The notes beneath the pieces are model-generated. The model had not been told where the DNA came from, searched no databases, and saw nothing but the letters and a program-made list of their open reading frames with translations. From Lamellibrachia satsuma (taxonomy: Eukaryota > Annelida > Polychaeta > Sabellida > Siboglinidae), in assembly GCA_033239005.1 (NCBI GenBank), contig BSQZ01000004.1, positions 13,524,507-13,588,506 on the forward strand: a stretch of DNA of 64,000 nucleotides, read 5' to 3'. Positions within the stretch are counted from its first letter, which is position 1; each line of letters begins with the position of its first letter. Below are positions 26,170 to 37,280 of the stretch, one piece after another. The position numbers were made by a program, and so were the translations under genes.

Positions 26170-26445
26170 TACATGTCAAGATAATTCGATGTTTACTTGC
26201 ACGCAAAACCTAGCCAAAGGCTTGGACATTTTACTTGAAAAAAGCGAAAGTTCGTGAGAACGTTTCACAAACATGTTTCTCTTCTCTTTATCTCTAAAGT
26301 CAGGGGTGAAGCTGACACCGATTCCGGTCGTGGATTTTTTTCTCCCATTCTTCGTCGTCGCTAGTCCTGTTTCACTGCCGTCTCCACCAACCTCTCCACT
26401 CCCCCATCCTTCGCTCTCGTTCCCCACTCCCCTCCCATCTAAAGG
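26170..26445 (-). other. Acidic Ser/Glu/Gly open segment J, copy 1 (exon status uncertain)
   Basis: The minus strand reads GNESEGWGSGEVGGDGSET in one frame after an acceptor-like CTTTAG. Phase 0 from that acceptor hits a stop, and no good donor is shared with the other copies. It may be a decayed exon or non-coding. Confidence 0.35.
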
Positions 26446-26879
26446 TCAAATTATATTTAAAAATTGTGGTTCATTAAAACACATAAATATGAGCGGTGAA
26501 TACGTTATATTATATACAGTTTATGTTCTAAAAGGATCATATTTTTAAAATTTTAATTAATAAAATAAAATGTCCGCTCGCTACAAACTTGGTTTTTAAC
26601 ACATTTTCAGATCAAACTCAGAAAAAATGTACATGATAAGACAATTCTATGTTTGGCCGCACATAAAACCTAATCAAACATTTGGACATTTTATTCGAAG
26701 AAAACGATAGTTCCAATTTAACCTGGCCGAAGCCTACATTTTCGATGGTGCTAATTGTTTTGTTATACGGTTGCTTTATAACAAATATGCGATACCTCAA
26801 ATGAGTGGTACATACCCCGTGCTTGTCGATGAGAAAATTGGTTGTACGAAAAAGCGAACCACCAGTAAGCTTAAATAAT

Positions 26880-27035
26880 TGTTGTACTGACTTGTCGTCA
26901 ATGAGGCAGGGGCGCACTAGGATCACACCTGGGCCTTAATCAGCAATGAGGCTGGAGCACACTAGGGCCTTAACGAACATTGATTCGGGGACACACCAGG
27001 GCTTTAACCAACAATGAGGCTTCGATCAATATTCA
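26880..27035. repeat. 34-bp minisatellite block
   Basis: About four diverged copies of a unit like CAATGAGGCTGGAGCACACT followed by AGGGCCTTAA. Confidence 0.7.
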
Positions 27036-27243
27036 CGATATTGCCAAAATTGTCAGTATTCACAATATTAAAAAAATCATAAAATACTGAGCTCGTATTT
27101 TGTTTACATTTCTACTTTAGTTATGTAATCACAACGGACACTCCTGGTATAGACGGGAGAAAGGCCAGTGAACCTTCACTTGCAGCTTCTTCATTTAGTA
27201 CGTCTAGAGGTGTATAACAGCCAATAAAACGAGCAACACTTAC

Positions 27244-27285
27244 ACTGTCATCGGAATCGCCGACCTCATGGGATCGCGTGTCCGT
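27244..27285 (-). CDS. Candidate exon G, copy 1 (42 nt)
   Basis: Acceptor CCGACACAG and donor GTAAGTGTTG, phase 0. Encodes TDTRSHEVGDSDDS, acidic and Ser-rich. Its flanks resemble those of the basic exon B of the 42-46.6 kb array, so the two exon types probably share an ancestor. Confidence 0.66.
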
Positions 27286-27591
27286 CTGTGTCGGAATAAA
27301 TATTGATAAATATCGTACAACCGGAATATGTCATTCACAATGACGTACAAGTGTTGGTTTGTGAACAGAACGGCTGCTTTCAAGAACACACATAAAATAA
27401 CATATGCACTTTTTTTCAATTACGGAACTGTGCCTTTGAACATAAATTAAGATAGATGAAAATATCAATAAATTAGGGTAAACTGCTTCAGTAATTTAAA
27501 ATACGCAGTAATACAAAGGTGAATATCTAAAGCTGCATTGAAAGATTCAAGAGGCGTTTCAATATTGGAACTAAACACAAACAAAACTTAC

Positions 27592-27711
27592 TATCACTCT
27601 GTTGTTCTTGGGTGGGAGTCGGCCCGCTCCCTTTGGTGGGTGCGGGGGTCGGCCCGCTCCCTTTGGTGGGTGCGGGGGTCGACCGGCTCCGTTGGCGCCA
27701 GTGATTGGGTT
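27592..27711 (-). CDS. Candidate exon I, copy 2 (120 nt, Pro-rich)
   Basis: Acceptor GTTGGACAG and donor GTAAGT, phase 0. Encodes NPITGANGAG, two GRPPHPPKGA units, then GRLPPKNNRVI. Proline/histidine/lysine-rich, presumably extended and secreted. Confidence 0.66.
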
Positions 27712-27944
27712 CTGTCCAACAAACAGAAGAAAACATTATTCGCTGTGTACAGATGTCAAAACATGCATGCATCCAAATATGCCCTAAACAATATATTTAG
27801 AACTTAACGGCAAAAAGTCTGCTGCATTGTTAACGTTTAATCGTGTTATATAATATTAACTATATCTACTCTAATATATTGACCGCACAAATTTGTTTAC
27901 GGAAGTAATTTTATTTTACAATTTGACCGTTGTCTGATTAATTT

Positions 27945-28269
27945 AAGGGGGCAGCCGTGGCCTAGTGGTTAAGGTGTTGGACTCTAAATTCAAGGGTTGT
28001 GAGTTAAAGACCCACACTGGTCACGGTTTGTTTTCGAAGCTTATGCAATTTCGTTTACCCTACTTTGCCTCAGTCTACTCAGCTGCAAATGAGTACAAAC
28101 ACTGTTTGGAAGGTACCTGCGATGGACTAGTGTCCCGTCCAGGAGGGTCAGTATAACTGCACTCTAAGTTGCTTCGCACTATAGAAACAGGTTTAAGCAC
28201 TGGCCATATAAGCCTTCATGGCTTCCTAAGGCGTAATGCCTGGGGGATGACTTTACCTACCTACCTACC
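27945..28269 (+). mobile_element. tRNA-headed SINE, copy in first 4.05 kb unit
   Basis: The 5' head has an A-box-like GTGGCCTAGTGGTTAAGG and a B-box-like GGGTTGTGAGTTAAAGACC. The body ends in (TACC)n. The target-site duplication CTGATTAATTT flanks it (27934-27944 and 28270-28280). The matching site near 25410 lacks the insertion. Confidence 0.9.
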
Positions 28270-28599
28270 CTGATTAATTTTAATGTTTCGAATTGAATAT
28301 TAAATTTGCATTGCATGTTGAACGGCAAAGTCGATCATCATAAACATATAAAGGTCAAATTAAATGTTTATGTGGTTCATTTAAATATATTTGGGACGTT
28401 GATATGCTAGAGTAGAAATAGTTTGTTTAATGAGTTAAAATTGCCGCTCACTGTTCAATGCACATGCTCAAATAAAACTCAGAAATAGTGTACATGACAA
28501 GACAATTCGATGTTTACTTGAACACAAAACCTATTTAAATGTTTGGACATTTTACTTGAAGAGAGCGTTAGTTCTTGAGAACGTTTCATAAACACATTT

Positions 28600-28762
28600 C
28601 TCTTCTCTTTATCTCTGAAGTCCTGGGTGACGATGGCACCGATACCGGTCGATGATTTTTGTTCCCTCTTCTTCGTCGTCACTAGTCCTGTTTCACTGCC
28701 ATCTCCACCAACCTCTCCACTCCCCCATCCCTCGCTCTCATTTCCCACTCCCATCCTACATA
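28600..28762 (-). other. Acidic open segment J', first unit
   Basis: The minus strand reads GNESEGWGSGEVGGDGSET in one frame. The flanking acceptor-like and donor-like sites give 110 nt, which is not a multiple of three, so I do not call it an exon. Confidence 0.3.
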
Positions 28763-29089
28763 AACGTCAAATTATACTTCAAAATTGTGAGTAATTAAAA
28801 CACGTAAATATGAGCGGACAATATGTTACACTAGATACAGTTTATGTTCTAAAAGAATCACACTTTGTATGTCTTATTTAATGAAATAAAATGTCCGCTC
28901 GCTACAAACGTTGTCTTTAACACATTTTCAGATCACACTCAGAAATAATGTACATGACAAGACGATCCGATGTTTGACCGCACACAAAACCTAATCAAAC
29001 ATTCGGACATTTTTAGTAGAAGAAAGTGATAATTCCGATTTAACATGTCGGAAGCCTACATTTTCGATGGTGAGAACATTTGTGTTTCT

Positions 29090-29500
29090 CAAAAAGCTAT
29101 GAAGCGGGGGTACACGATGCCTTAGCCAGCAACACAACTGGGGCACATCAAGGGCTTAACTAGCAATGAAGCGGGGTACATCAAGGCTTTAACCATCAAC
29201 GAAACAGGGACACATCAAGGCCTTAACCAGAAATAAAGCAGGGTCACACGATATCCTTGGCCTGCAGTGAAGCAGGGGCATATCAAGGCCTTAACCAGTA
29301 ATGAAGCGTGTGCACACGAGAGCCTTAACCAGCAGTGAAGCAGGAGCACATCAAGGCCTTAAACACAAATGAAGCGGGGTCATATCAAGGCCTTAGCCAG
29401 CAATGAAGCGGGGATACAAGAGCCTTAGGAGGCAGTGAAGTAGAGGCAGGTCAAGGCATTAACCAGCAATGAAGCTGGGGCATACGATGGCTTTAGCTAG
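29090..29500. repeat. 33-34 bp minisatellite, ~12 copies
   Basis: Unit of the type AGCAATGAAGCGGGGCACAT followed by CAAGGCCTTAACC. Adjacent units differ by 5-20%. Confidence 0.88.
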
Positions 29501-29726
29501 CAGTACGATATTACAGGTTTACTGTTGATCATTACCAGCCACGTATCAACTACACGCCTTGTGTTTGTAACAACTCATTCTACTAATGACGACGTTGTGT
29601 AGTCTATCCCCACATTTAGGCCGGTGGTGGCTCCTTGCCATTAACTAGTATATTGTACAAGAAGTAAGCTAACATCATACGAAAATCATAAAATCGAACA
29701 TCGCCAATTAGACGTGTTGTACTTAC

Positions 29727-29762
29727 TCCAGTGTCATCATCGTCACCATCGTCACCTGAGCC
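29727..29762 (-). CDS. Candidate exon H, copy 2 (36 nt)
   Basis: Same splice signals as copy 1, phase 0. Encodes GSGDDGDDDDTG. Confidence 0.66.
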
Positions 29763-30029
29763 CTGTCGACAGAAGAAGAAATTGTACACATATATAAGAT
29801 AAATTTGCCGCTAACTGTTCAATGCACATTCTCAAATCAAACTCAGAAAAAGTGTACATGTCAAGACAATTCGATGTTTACTTACACACAAAACCTATTC
29901 AAACGTTTGGACATTTTACTCGAAGAGAGCGTTAGTTCGTGAGAACGTTTCATAAACACATTTCTCTTCTATTTATCTCTGAAGTCCTGGGTAACGATAT
30001 CGGTCGTAAATTTTTCTTCCCTTCTTGGT

Positions 30030-30505
30030 CGTCACCAGTCCAGCTTCACTGAAGTCTCCACCAACCTCTCCCCTACCCCATCCCTCGCTCTCATTCTCCC
30101 CTCCCCCATCCCTCGCTCTCATTCTTCCCTCCCACATCCCTCGCACTCATTCTTCCCTCCCACATCCCTCGCTCTCATTCTTCCCTCCCACATCCCTCGC
30201 TCTCATTCTTCCCTCCCACATCCCTCGCACTCATTCTTCCCTCCCACATCCCTCGCTCTCATTCTTCCCTCCCACATCCCTCGCACTCATTCTCCCCTCC
30301 CCATCCCTCGCTCTCATTCTTCCCTCCCACATTCCTCGCTCTCATTCTCCCCTCCCCACCCCTCGCTCTCATTCTCCCCTCCCCATCCCTCGCTCTCATT
30401 CTCCCCTCCCACATCCCTCGCTCTCATTCTCCCCTCCCCATCCCTCGCTCTCATTCTCCCCTCCCCATCCCTCGCTCTCATTCTCCCCTCCCTCCCATTT
30501 AAAGA
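30030..30505 (-). repeat. ~26-bp pyrimidine-rich minisatellite (segment J)
   Basis: About 17 copies of a unit with CCATCCCTCGCTCTCATTCT. On the minus strand parts encode repeated GENESEGWG, other parts MRARDGEGR. Because 26 and 27-bp units mix, no single frame persists, so coding is unlikely across the whole. Confidence 0.85.
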
Positions 30506-30949
30506 TTAAATTATATTTTTAAATTGTGGTTCATTAAAAAACATAAATATGAGCGGTGAAGACGTTACATTATATACAGTTTATGTTCTAAAAGGATCAT
30601 ACTTAGAAAATCTAATTTAACGAACTAAAATGTCCGCTCGCTATAAACTTGGTTTGTAACACGTTTTCAGATCAAAGTCAGAAATAATGTACATGATAAG
30701 ACAATTCGATGTTTGGCCGCACACAAAACCTAATCACACATTTGGACATTTTATTCGAAGAAAGCGATAGTTCCGATTTAACATGGCGGAAGCCTACATT
30801 TTCGATGGTGCTAATTGTTTTGTTATACGGTTGCTTTATGACAAATGTGCGATATCTCAGTGGTACATACCCCGTGCTTGTCGATGAGAAAATAGGTTGT
30901 ACGAAAAGGCGAACCATCAGTAAGCTTAAATAATTGTTGTACTGACTTG

Positions 30950-31080
30950 TCGTCAATGAGGCAGGGGCGCACTATGATCACACCTGGGGGTTAATCAGCA
31001 ATGAGGCTGGAGCACACTAGGGCCTTAACGAACATTGATTCGGGGACACACCAGGGCTTTAACCAACAATGAGGCTTCGA
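30950..31080. repeat. 34-bp minisatellite block
   Basis: Same block as at 26880, in the next unit. Confidence 0.7.
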
Positions 31081-31296
31081 TCAATATTCACGATATTGCC
31101 AAAATTGTCAGTATTCACAATATTAAAAAATCATAAAATACTGAGCTCGTATTTTGTTAACATTTCTATTTTAGTTATGTCATCACAACGGACACTCCTG
31201 GTATAGACGGGAGAAAGGCCAGTGAACCTTCACTTGCAGCTTCTTATTTAGTACGTCTAGAGGGGTATAACAGCCAATAAAACGAGCAACACTTAC

Positions 31297-31338
31297 ACTG
31301 TCATTGGAATCGCCGACCTCATGGGATCGCGTGTCCGT
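31297..31338 (-). CDS. Candidate exon G, copy 2 (42 nt)
   Basis: As copy 1, with one Asp to Asn change (TDTRSHEVGDSNDS). Confidence 0.66.
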
Positions 31339-31643
31339 CTGTGTCGGAATAAATATTGATAAATATCGTACAACCGGAATGTGTCATTCAAAATGACGTA
31401 CAAGTGTTGGTTTGTGAACAGAACGGCTGCTTTCAAAAACACACATAAAATAACATATGCACTTTTTTCAATTACGGAACTGTGCCTTTGAACATAAATT
31501 AAGATAGATGAAAATATCAATAAATTAGGGTAAACTGCTTCAGTAATTTAAAATACGCAGTAATACAAAGGTGAATATCTAAAGCTGCATTGAAAGATTC
31601 AAGAGGCGTTTCAATATTGGAACTAAACACAAACAAAACTTAC

Positions 31644-31763
31644 TATCACTCTGTTGTTCTTGGGTGGGAGTCGGCCCGCTCCCTTTGGTGGGTGCGGGGG
31701 TCGGCCCGCTCCCTTTGGTGGGTGCGGGGGTCGACCGGCTCCGTTGGCGCCAGTGATTGGGTT
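31644..31763 (-). CDS. Candidate exon I, copy 3 (120 nt)
   Basis: Identical in coding content to copy 2, with the same splice sites. Confidence 0.66.
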
Positions 31764-31997
31764 CTGTCCAACAAACAGAAGAAAACATTATTCGCTGTGT
31801 ACAGATGTCAAAACATGCATGCATCCAAATATGCCCTAAACAATATATTTAGAACTTAACGGCAAAAAGTCTGCTGCATTGTTATCGTTTAATCGTGTTA
31901 TATAATATCAACTATAATCTACTCTAATATATTGACCGCACAAATTTGTTTACGGAAGTAATTTTATTTTACAATTTGACCGTTGTCTGATTAATTT

Positions 31998-32323
31998 AAG
32001 GGGGCAGCCGTGGCCTAGTGGTTAAGGTGTTGGACTCTAAATTCAAGGGTTGTGAGTTAAAGACCCACACTGGTCACGGTTTGTTTTCGAAGCTTATGCA
32101 ATTTCGTTTACCCTACTTTGCCTCAGTCTACTCAGCTGCAAATGAGTACAAACACTGTTTGGAAGGTACCTGCGATGGACTAGTGTCCCGTCCAGGAGGG
32201 TCAGTATAACTGCACTCTAAGTTGCTTCGCACTATAGAAACCAGGTTTAAGCACTGGCCATATAAGCCTTCATGGCTTCCTAAGGCGTAATGCCTGGGGG
32301 ATGACTTTACCTACCTACCTACC
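31998..32323 (+). mobile_element. tRNA-headed SINE, copy in second 4.05 kb unit
   Basis: Same SINE at the same position with the same CTGATTAATTT duplication (31987-31997 and 32324-32334), one base longer. It was copied by the segmental duplication, not inserted independently. Confidence 0.9.
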
Positions 32324-32649
32324 CTGATTAATTTTAATGTTTCGAATTGAATATTAAATTTGCATTGCATGTTGAACGGCAAAGTCGATCATCATAAACA
32401 TATAAAGGTCAAATTAAATGTTTATGTGGTTCATTTAAATATATTTGGGACGTTGATATGCTAGAGTAGAAATAGTTTGTTTAATGAGTTAAAATTGCCG
32501 CTCACTGTTCAATGCACATGCTCAAATAAAACTCAGAAATAGTGTACATGACAAGACAATTCGATGTTTACTTGAACACAAAACCTATTTAAATGTTTGG
32601 ACATTTTACTTGAAGAGAGCGTTAGTTCTTGAGAACGTTTCATAAACAC

Positions 32650-32815
32650 ATTTCTCTTCTCTTTATCTCTGAAGTCCTGGGTGACGATGGCACCGATACC
32701 GGTCGATGATTTTTGTTCCCTCTTCTTCGTCGTCACTAGTCCTGTTTCACTGCCATCTCCACCAACCTCTCCACTCCCCCATCCCTCGCTCTCATTTCCC
32801 ACTCCCATCCTACAT
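32650..32815 (-). other. Acidic open segment J', second unit
   Basis: Near-identical to 28600-28762, with the same doubts. Confidence 0.3.
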
Positions 32816-33159
32816 AAACGTCAAATTATACTTCAAAATTGTGAGTAATTAAAACACGTAAATATGAGCGGTCAATATGTTACACTAGATACAGTTTATG
32901 TTCTAAAAGAATCACACTTTGTATGTCTTATTTAATGAAATAAAATGTCCGCTCGCTACAAACTTTGTCTTTAACACATTTTCAGATCACACTCAGAAAT
33001 AATGTACATGACAAGACGATCCGATGTTTGACCGCACACAAAACCTAATCAAACATTCGGACATTTTTAGTAGAAGAAAGCGATAATTCCGATTTAACAT
33101 GTCGGAAGCCTACATTTTCGATGGTGAGAACATTTGTGTTTCTCAAAAAGCTATGAAGC

Positions 33160-33640
33160 GGGGGTACACGATGCCTTAGCCAGCAACACAACTGGGGCAC
33201 ATCAAGGGCTTAACTAGCAATGAAGCGGGGTACATCAAGGCTTTAACCATCAACGAAACAGGGGCACATCAAGGCCTTAACCAGAAATAAAGCAGGGCCA
33301 CACGATATCCTTGGCCTGCAGTGAAGCAGGGGCATATCAAGTCCTTAACCAGCAATGAAGCGTGTGCACACTAGAGCCTTAACCAGCAGTGAAGCAGGAG
33401 CACATCAAGGCCTTAAACACAAATGAAGCGGGGTCATATCAAGGCCTTAGCCAGCAATGAAGCGGGGACAAACAAGAGCGTTAGGAGGCAGTGAAGTAGA
33501 GGCACGTCAAGGCATTAACCAGCAATGAAGTGGGGACAAACAAGAGCCTTAGGAGGCAGTGAAGTAGAGGCACGTCAAGGCATTAACCAGCAATGAAGCT
33601 GGGGCATACGATGGCTTTAGCTAGCAGTACGATATTACAG
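33160..33640. repeat. 33-34 bp minisatellite, ~14 copies
   Basis: Same minisatellite as 29090-29500, with roughly two extra units, so the array length changed after the 4 kb duplication. Confidence 0.88.
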
Positions 33641-33850
33641 GTTTACTGTTGATCATTACCAGCCACGTATCAACTACACGCCTTGTGTTTGTAACAACTC
33701 ATTCTACTAATGATGACGTTGTGTAGTCAATCCCCACATTTAGGCCGGTGGTGTCTCCTTGCCATTAACTAGTATATTGTACAAGAAGTAAGCTAACATC
33801 ATACGAAAATCATAAAATCGAACATCGCCAATTAGACGTGTTGTACTTAC

Positions 33851-33886
33851 TCCAGTGTCATCATCGTCACCATCGTCACCTGAGCC
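33851..33886 (-). CDS. Candidate exon H, copy 3 (36 nt)
   Basis: Identical to copy 2 in sequence and splice sites. Confidence 0.66.
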
Positions 33887-34169
33887 CTGTCGACAGAAGA
33901 AGAAATTGTACACATATATAAGATAAATTTGCCGCTAACTGTTCAATGCACATTCTCAAATCAAACTCAGAAAAGTGTACATGTCAAGACAATTCGATGT
34001 TTACTTACACACAAAATCTATTCAAATGTTTGGACATTTTACTCGAAGAGAGCGTTAGTTCGTGAGAACGTTTCATAAACACATTTCTCTTCTATTTATC
34101 TCTGAAGTCCTGGGTAACGATACCGGTCGTAAATTTTTCTTCCCCTTCTTGGTCGTCACCAGTCCAGCT

Positions 34170-34650
34170 TCACTGAAGTCTCCACCAACCTCTCCCCTTC
34201 CCCATCCCTCGCTCTCATTCTCCCCTCCCCCATCCCTCGCTCTCATTCTTCCCTCCCACATCCCTCGCACTCATTCTTCCCTCCCACATCCCTCGCTCTC
34301 ATTCTTCCCTCCCACATCCCTCGCTCTCATTCTTCCCTCCCACATCCCTCGCACTCATTCTTCCCTCCCACATCCCTCGCTCTCATTCTTCCCTCCCACA
34401 TCCCTCGCACTCATTCTCCCCTCCCCATCCCTCGCTCTCATTCTTCCCTCCCACATCCCTCGCTCTCATTCTCCCCTCCCCACCCCTCGCTCTCATTCTC
34501 CCCTCCCCATCCCTCGCTCTCATTCTCCCCTCCCACATCCCTCGCTCTCATTCTCCCCTCCCCATCCCTCGCTCTCATTCTCTTCTCCCTATCCCTCGCT
34601 CTCATTCTCCCCTCCCCATCCCTCGCTCTCATTCTCCCCTCCCTCCCATC
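34170..34650 (-). repeat. ~26-bp pyrimidine-rich minisatellite (segment J), second unit
   Basis: As at 30030-30505, with one more unit and some substitutions. Confidence 0.85.
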
Positions 34651-35330
34651 TAAAGATTAAATTATATTTTTAAATTGTGGTTCATTAAAAAACATAAATA
34701 TGAGCGGTGAAGACGTTACATTATATACAGTTTATGTTCTAAAAGGATCATACTTGGAAAATCTAATTTAACGAACTAAAATGTCCGCTTGCTATAAACT
34801 TGGTTTGTAACACGTTTTCAGATCAAAGTCAGAAATAATGTACATGATAAGACAATTCGATGTTTGGCCGCACACAAAACCTAATCAAACATTTGGACAT
34901 TTTATTCGAAGAAAGCGATAGTTCCGATTTAACATGGCGGAATCCTACATTTTCGATGGTGCTAATTGTTTTGTTATACGGTTGCTTTATGACAAATGTG
35001 CGATATCTCAGTGGTACATATCCCGTGCTTGTCGATGAGAAAATAGGTTGTACGAAAAGGCGAACCATCAGTAAGCTTAAATAATTGGGTTTTAACCAAC
35101 AATGAAGCTTCGATCAATATTCACGATATTGGCAACATTTTCAGTATTCACAATATTAAACAATAATGAAATACTGAGCTCGTATTTTGGTAACATTTCT
35201 ACTTTAGTTATGTCATCACAACGGACACTCCTGGTATAGACGGGAGAAAGGCCAGTGAACCTTCACTTGCAGCTTCTTCATTTAGTACGTCTAGAGGTGT
35301 ATAACAGCCAATAAAACGAGCAACACTTAC

Positions 35331-35372
35331 ACTGTCATTGGAATCGCCGACCTCATGGGATCGCGTGTCCGT
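35331..35372 (-). CDS. Candidate exon G, copy 3 (42 nt)
   Basis: As copy 2. It is the only exon of the third, interrupted 4 kb unit. Confidence 0.63.
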
Positions 35373-35439
35373 CTGTGTCGGAATAAATATTCATAAATAT
35401 CGTACAACCAGAATATATCATTCACAATGACGTACAATA

Positions 35440-35480
35440 ATAATAATAATAATAATAATATATATATATATATATATACA
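35440..35480. repeat. (TAA)n(TA)n microsatellite at the LINE insertion edge
   Basis: Lies exactly where the third unit loses alignment with the other two (after GACGTACAA) and may be the 3' tail of the inserted minus-strand LINE fragment. Confidence 0.7.
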
Positions 35481-35739
35481 AGTAAAAAAACATACATATA
35501 CACACATGATGAACAATAGAGGTACATGTTGTGAGAAAAATATATATACATAAATATAAATACATGACGTGTAGTAAAAATATATATAAGATAAGTCAGG
35601 ATAAAAAATATAATTGTATAAAAGTACAAACATGAATTAAAAGCATACAATTGATCAATCTAATGTTTAATCTTCGATAATAAATAAAAGTGTGAAGATA
35701 ATTCACAAAAAGTATATTGTCGGATTTTTCAAACCGGCA

Positions 35740-36475
35740 TTAAAGGCTAAAAATTTATGAGTGAATACGTTCATTAAAGGAGTTAACATAATTAGTAGCG
35801 AACACGTGGCTTGCACTACAGCGGGGTGACAGGTTGTGTATTATTCTAAAACATTTGTTATAAGCGACAGTAATACCTTTCAGACTCTGTTTTTTAAAAT
35901 GACACCAAAGACTTGAGGTGTACATTGAACCACAGTATGAATTAAATAAAGTTGTTTTAGTGGAATTGTTGCATAAGTAAAATTTTCTGGCTAAAGCATT
36001 TGCCTGAGCATAGATACATTTTTTCTGCCTGGCAATATCGTCATCATCAATAAGATTATTGATTACAATATGGCCAAGGTATTTACATTTCTCAGTGTAA
36101 GGTAGTGTATGGTTATTGATAACAAGAGGATGAATATTTTTCTTGCCCCTAGGTTTTTTTATCAATAAACATACAGAAAGATTTGTTGGCGTTGTATGTT
36201 ATATCAAACATATTGCCATACTCGGCACAACAATCGGTGAGTTTTCTCAACCCAGCAACACTAGGTGAAAAAACACAAAGGTCATCGGCATACATCATAT
36301 GATTCATTATGGTTCCTGCATAAAGGCAGCCAATTTGTAATTTATTCAAATTTACACTTAAGTCATCCATGTAAACGTTGAAAAGATGTGGAGAAAGGAT
36401 TCTACCCTGCTTAACACCGTTTGAAACGATAGAAAAATCTGAGAAGCTACAACACCATCTGACAGAGAATTTCTG
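35740..36475 (-). pseudogene. Non-LTR reverse transcriptase fragment of a second family
   Basis: The minus strand reads NGVKQGRILSPHLFNVYMDD, LQIGCLYAGTIMNHMMYADD (catalytic YADD), CCAEYGNMFDITYNANKS, then after a frame break YTEKCKYLGHIVINNLIDDD and IHNLSPRCSASHVF. The YADD box and GVKQG motif separate it from the FADD LINE at 14.2 kb. It interrupts the third 4 kb unit: host sequence resumes at about 36476 (GTGTGTGAACAGAACG). Confidence 0.87.
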
Positions 36476-37022
36476 TGTTGGTGTGTGAACAGAACGCCTG
36501 CTTTCAAGACCACAAATAAAATAACAAATATACTTTTTGAAATTACGGAACTGTGTGGCAATCGAGACAGACGCTATTGTTCAGAAGTCGAAATGACTAC
36601 CAAACTGACATCCAGTAGTTCGTCAGCAAAGCTTTTGAAAAAAGAAAACCACTTTTCGCATGGATGAACCGGTATCTTCAAAATTACTGTAATAATTTTT
36701 GCCAAACATGCCAACTGGTATTTCACAGCCTACACAAATTGTGATTGTTCAAACAATGTACACCATGATATATGGCAGCTTTCCACCAAATTACAACATC
36801 TGGTTTAAGAGAGGTATGTATTCATTAGTCAATTATCAAGTATACGCGTCTGAAGCAACTTCAATCTTATGTTACTAATGATGACTCGCATAATGATAAC
36901 CTCAATTAGGAGAGAGGCGTCTCCTTGCAATCTACTAGTATATTATACAAAATGAAAGCCCACATCGTGTAATATGAAATCGAACATTGTGTTTTACTTA
37001 TAGGCCCATCAAATCTACCAAC
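36476..37022. other. Intronic remainder of third unit, no gene
   Basis: Begins with the continuation of the 4 kb unit (to about 36560) and then unique AT-rich sequence. Confidence 0.5.
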
Positions 37023-37280
37023 TCATTCTTCTGAACCTGATCCTTCTCCTGAAACTGACCCTTTAACATAATCGGATCCTTCATCTGAACCAGATCCTTT
37101 TTGTGAACAATATCCTTCTTCTGATCCAGATCCTTCTTCCGAAGCAGATCCCTCCTTAGAACTAGGTCCCTCAAGAGGATCATGTCCTTTATGAGGACGA
37201 CCAGGTCCTTTATGAGGACCGGGTATCTTCTTTGAACCATGTTCTTCGCGAAAATTAGGTTCCTCACTAGAGTCGCCGCT
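37023..37280 (-). CDS. Candidate exon F, Ser/Glu/Gly-rich with stop (258 nt)
   Basis: After acceptor TTCCGTTGTGGATAG the minus strand is open in phase 0 for 85 residues and ends in TGA. It starts SGDSSEEPNFREEHGSKKIP, passes GPHKGPGRPHKG, and ends in repeats of the form GS(G/A)SEEG (six residues). The position matching the donor of exon D reads ATAAGT instead of GTAAGT, so the donor is lost. It is either a terminal exon or a former internal exon whose donor mutated. Confidence 0.62.
   Translation of the reverse strand, partial: SGDSSEEPNFREEHGSKKIPGPHKGPGRPHKGHDPLEGPSSKEGSASEEGSGSEEGYCSQKGSGSDEGSDYVKGSVSGEGSGSEE

Larger units (their letters stand above)
27130..35235. repeat. ~4.05 kb direct tandem duplication
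   Basis: 27130-31182 and 31183-35235 align throughout with an offset of 4052-4054 bp. They carry exons G, I and H, one SINE, the J segments and the 34-bp minisatellite in the same order. A third copy begins at about 35236 (exon G3) and is interrupted at 35440. The region to the left (25.0-27.1 kb) is an older, shorter version without the SINE. Confidence 0.93.

Noticed and set aside
27945..28030. tRNA gene
   Set aside because: The A/B-box-like head belongs to a SINE with a body, (TACC)n tail and target duplication, and cannot fold as an intact tRNA. The same applies to 60300-60380.
30860..30950. Exon-like segment between GTATGT donor and GTCAG acceptor on minus
   Set aside because: Length 71 nt, not divisible by three, and the peptide is hydrophobic, unlike the other exons.
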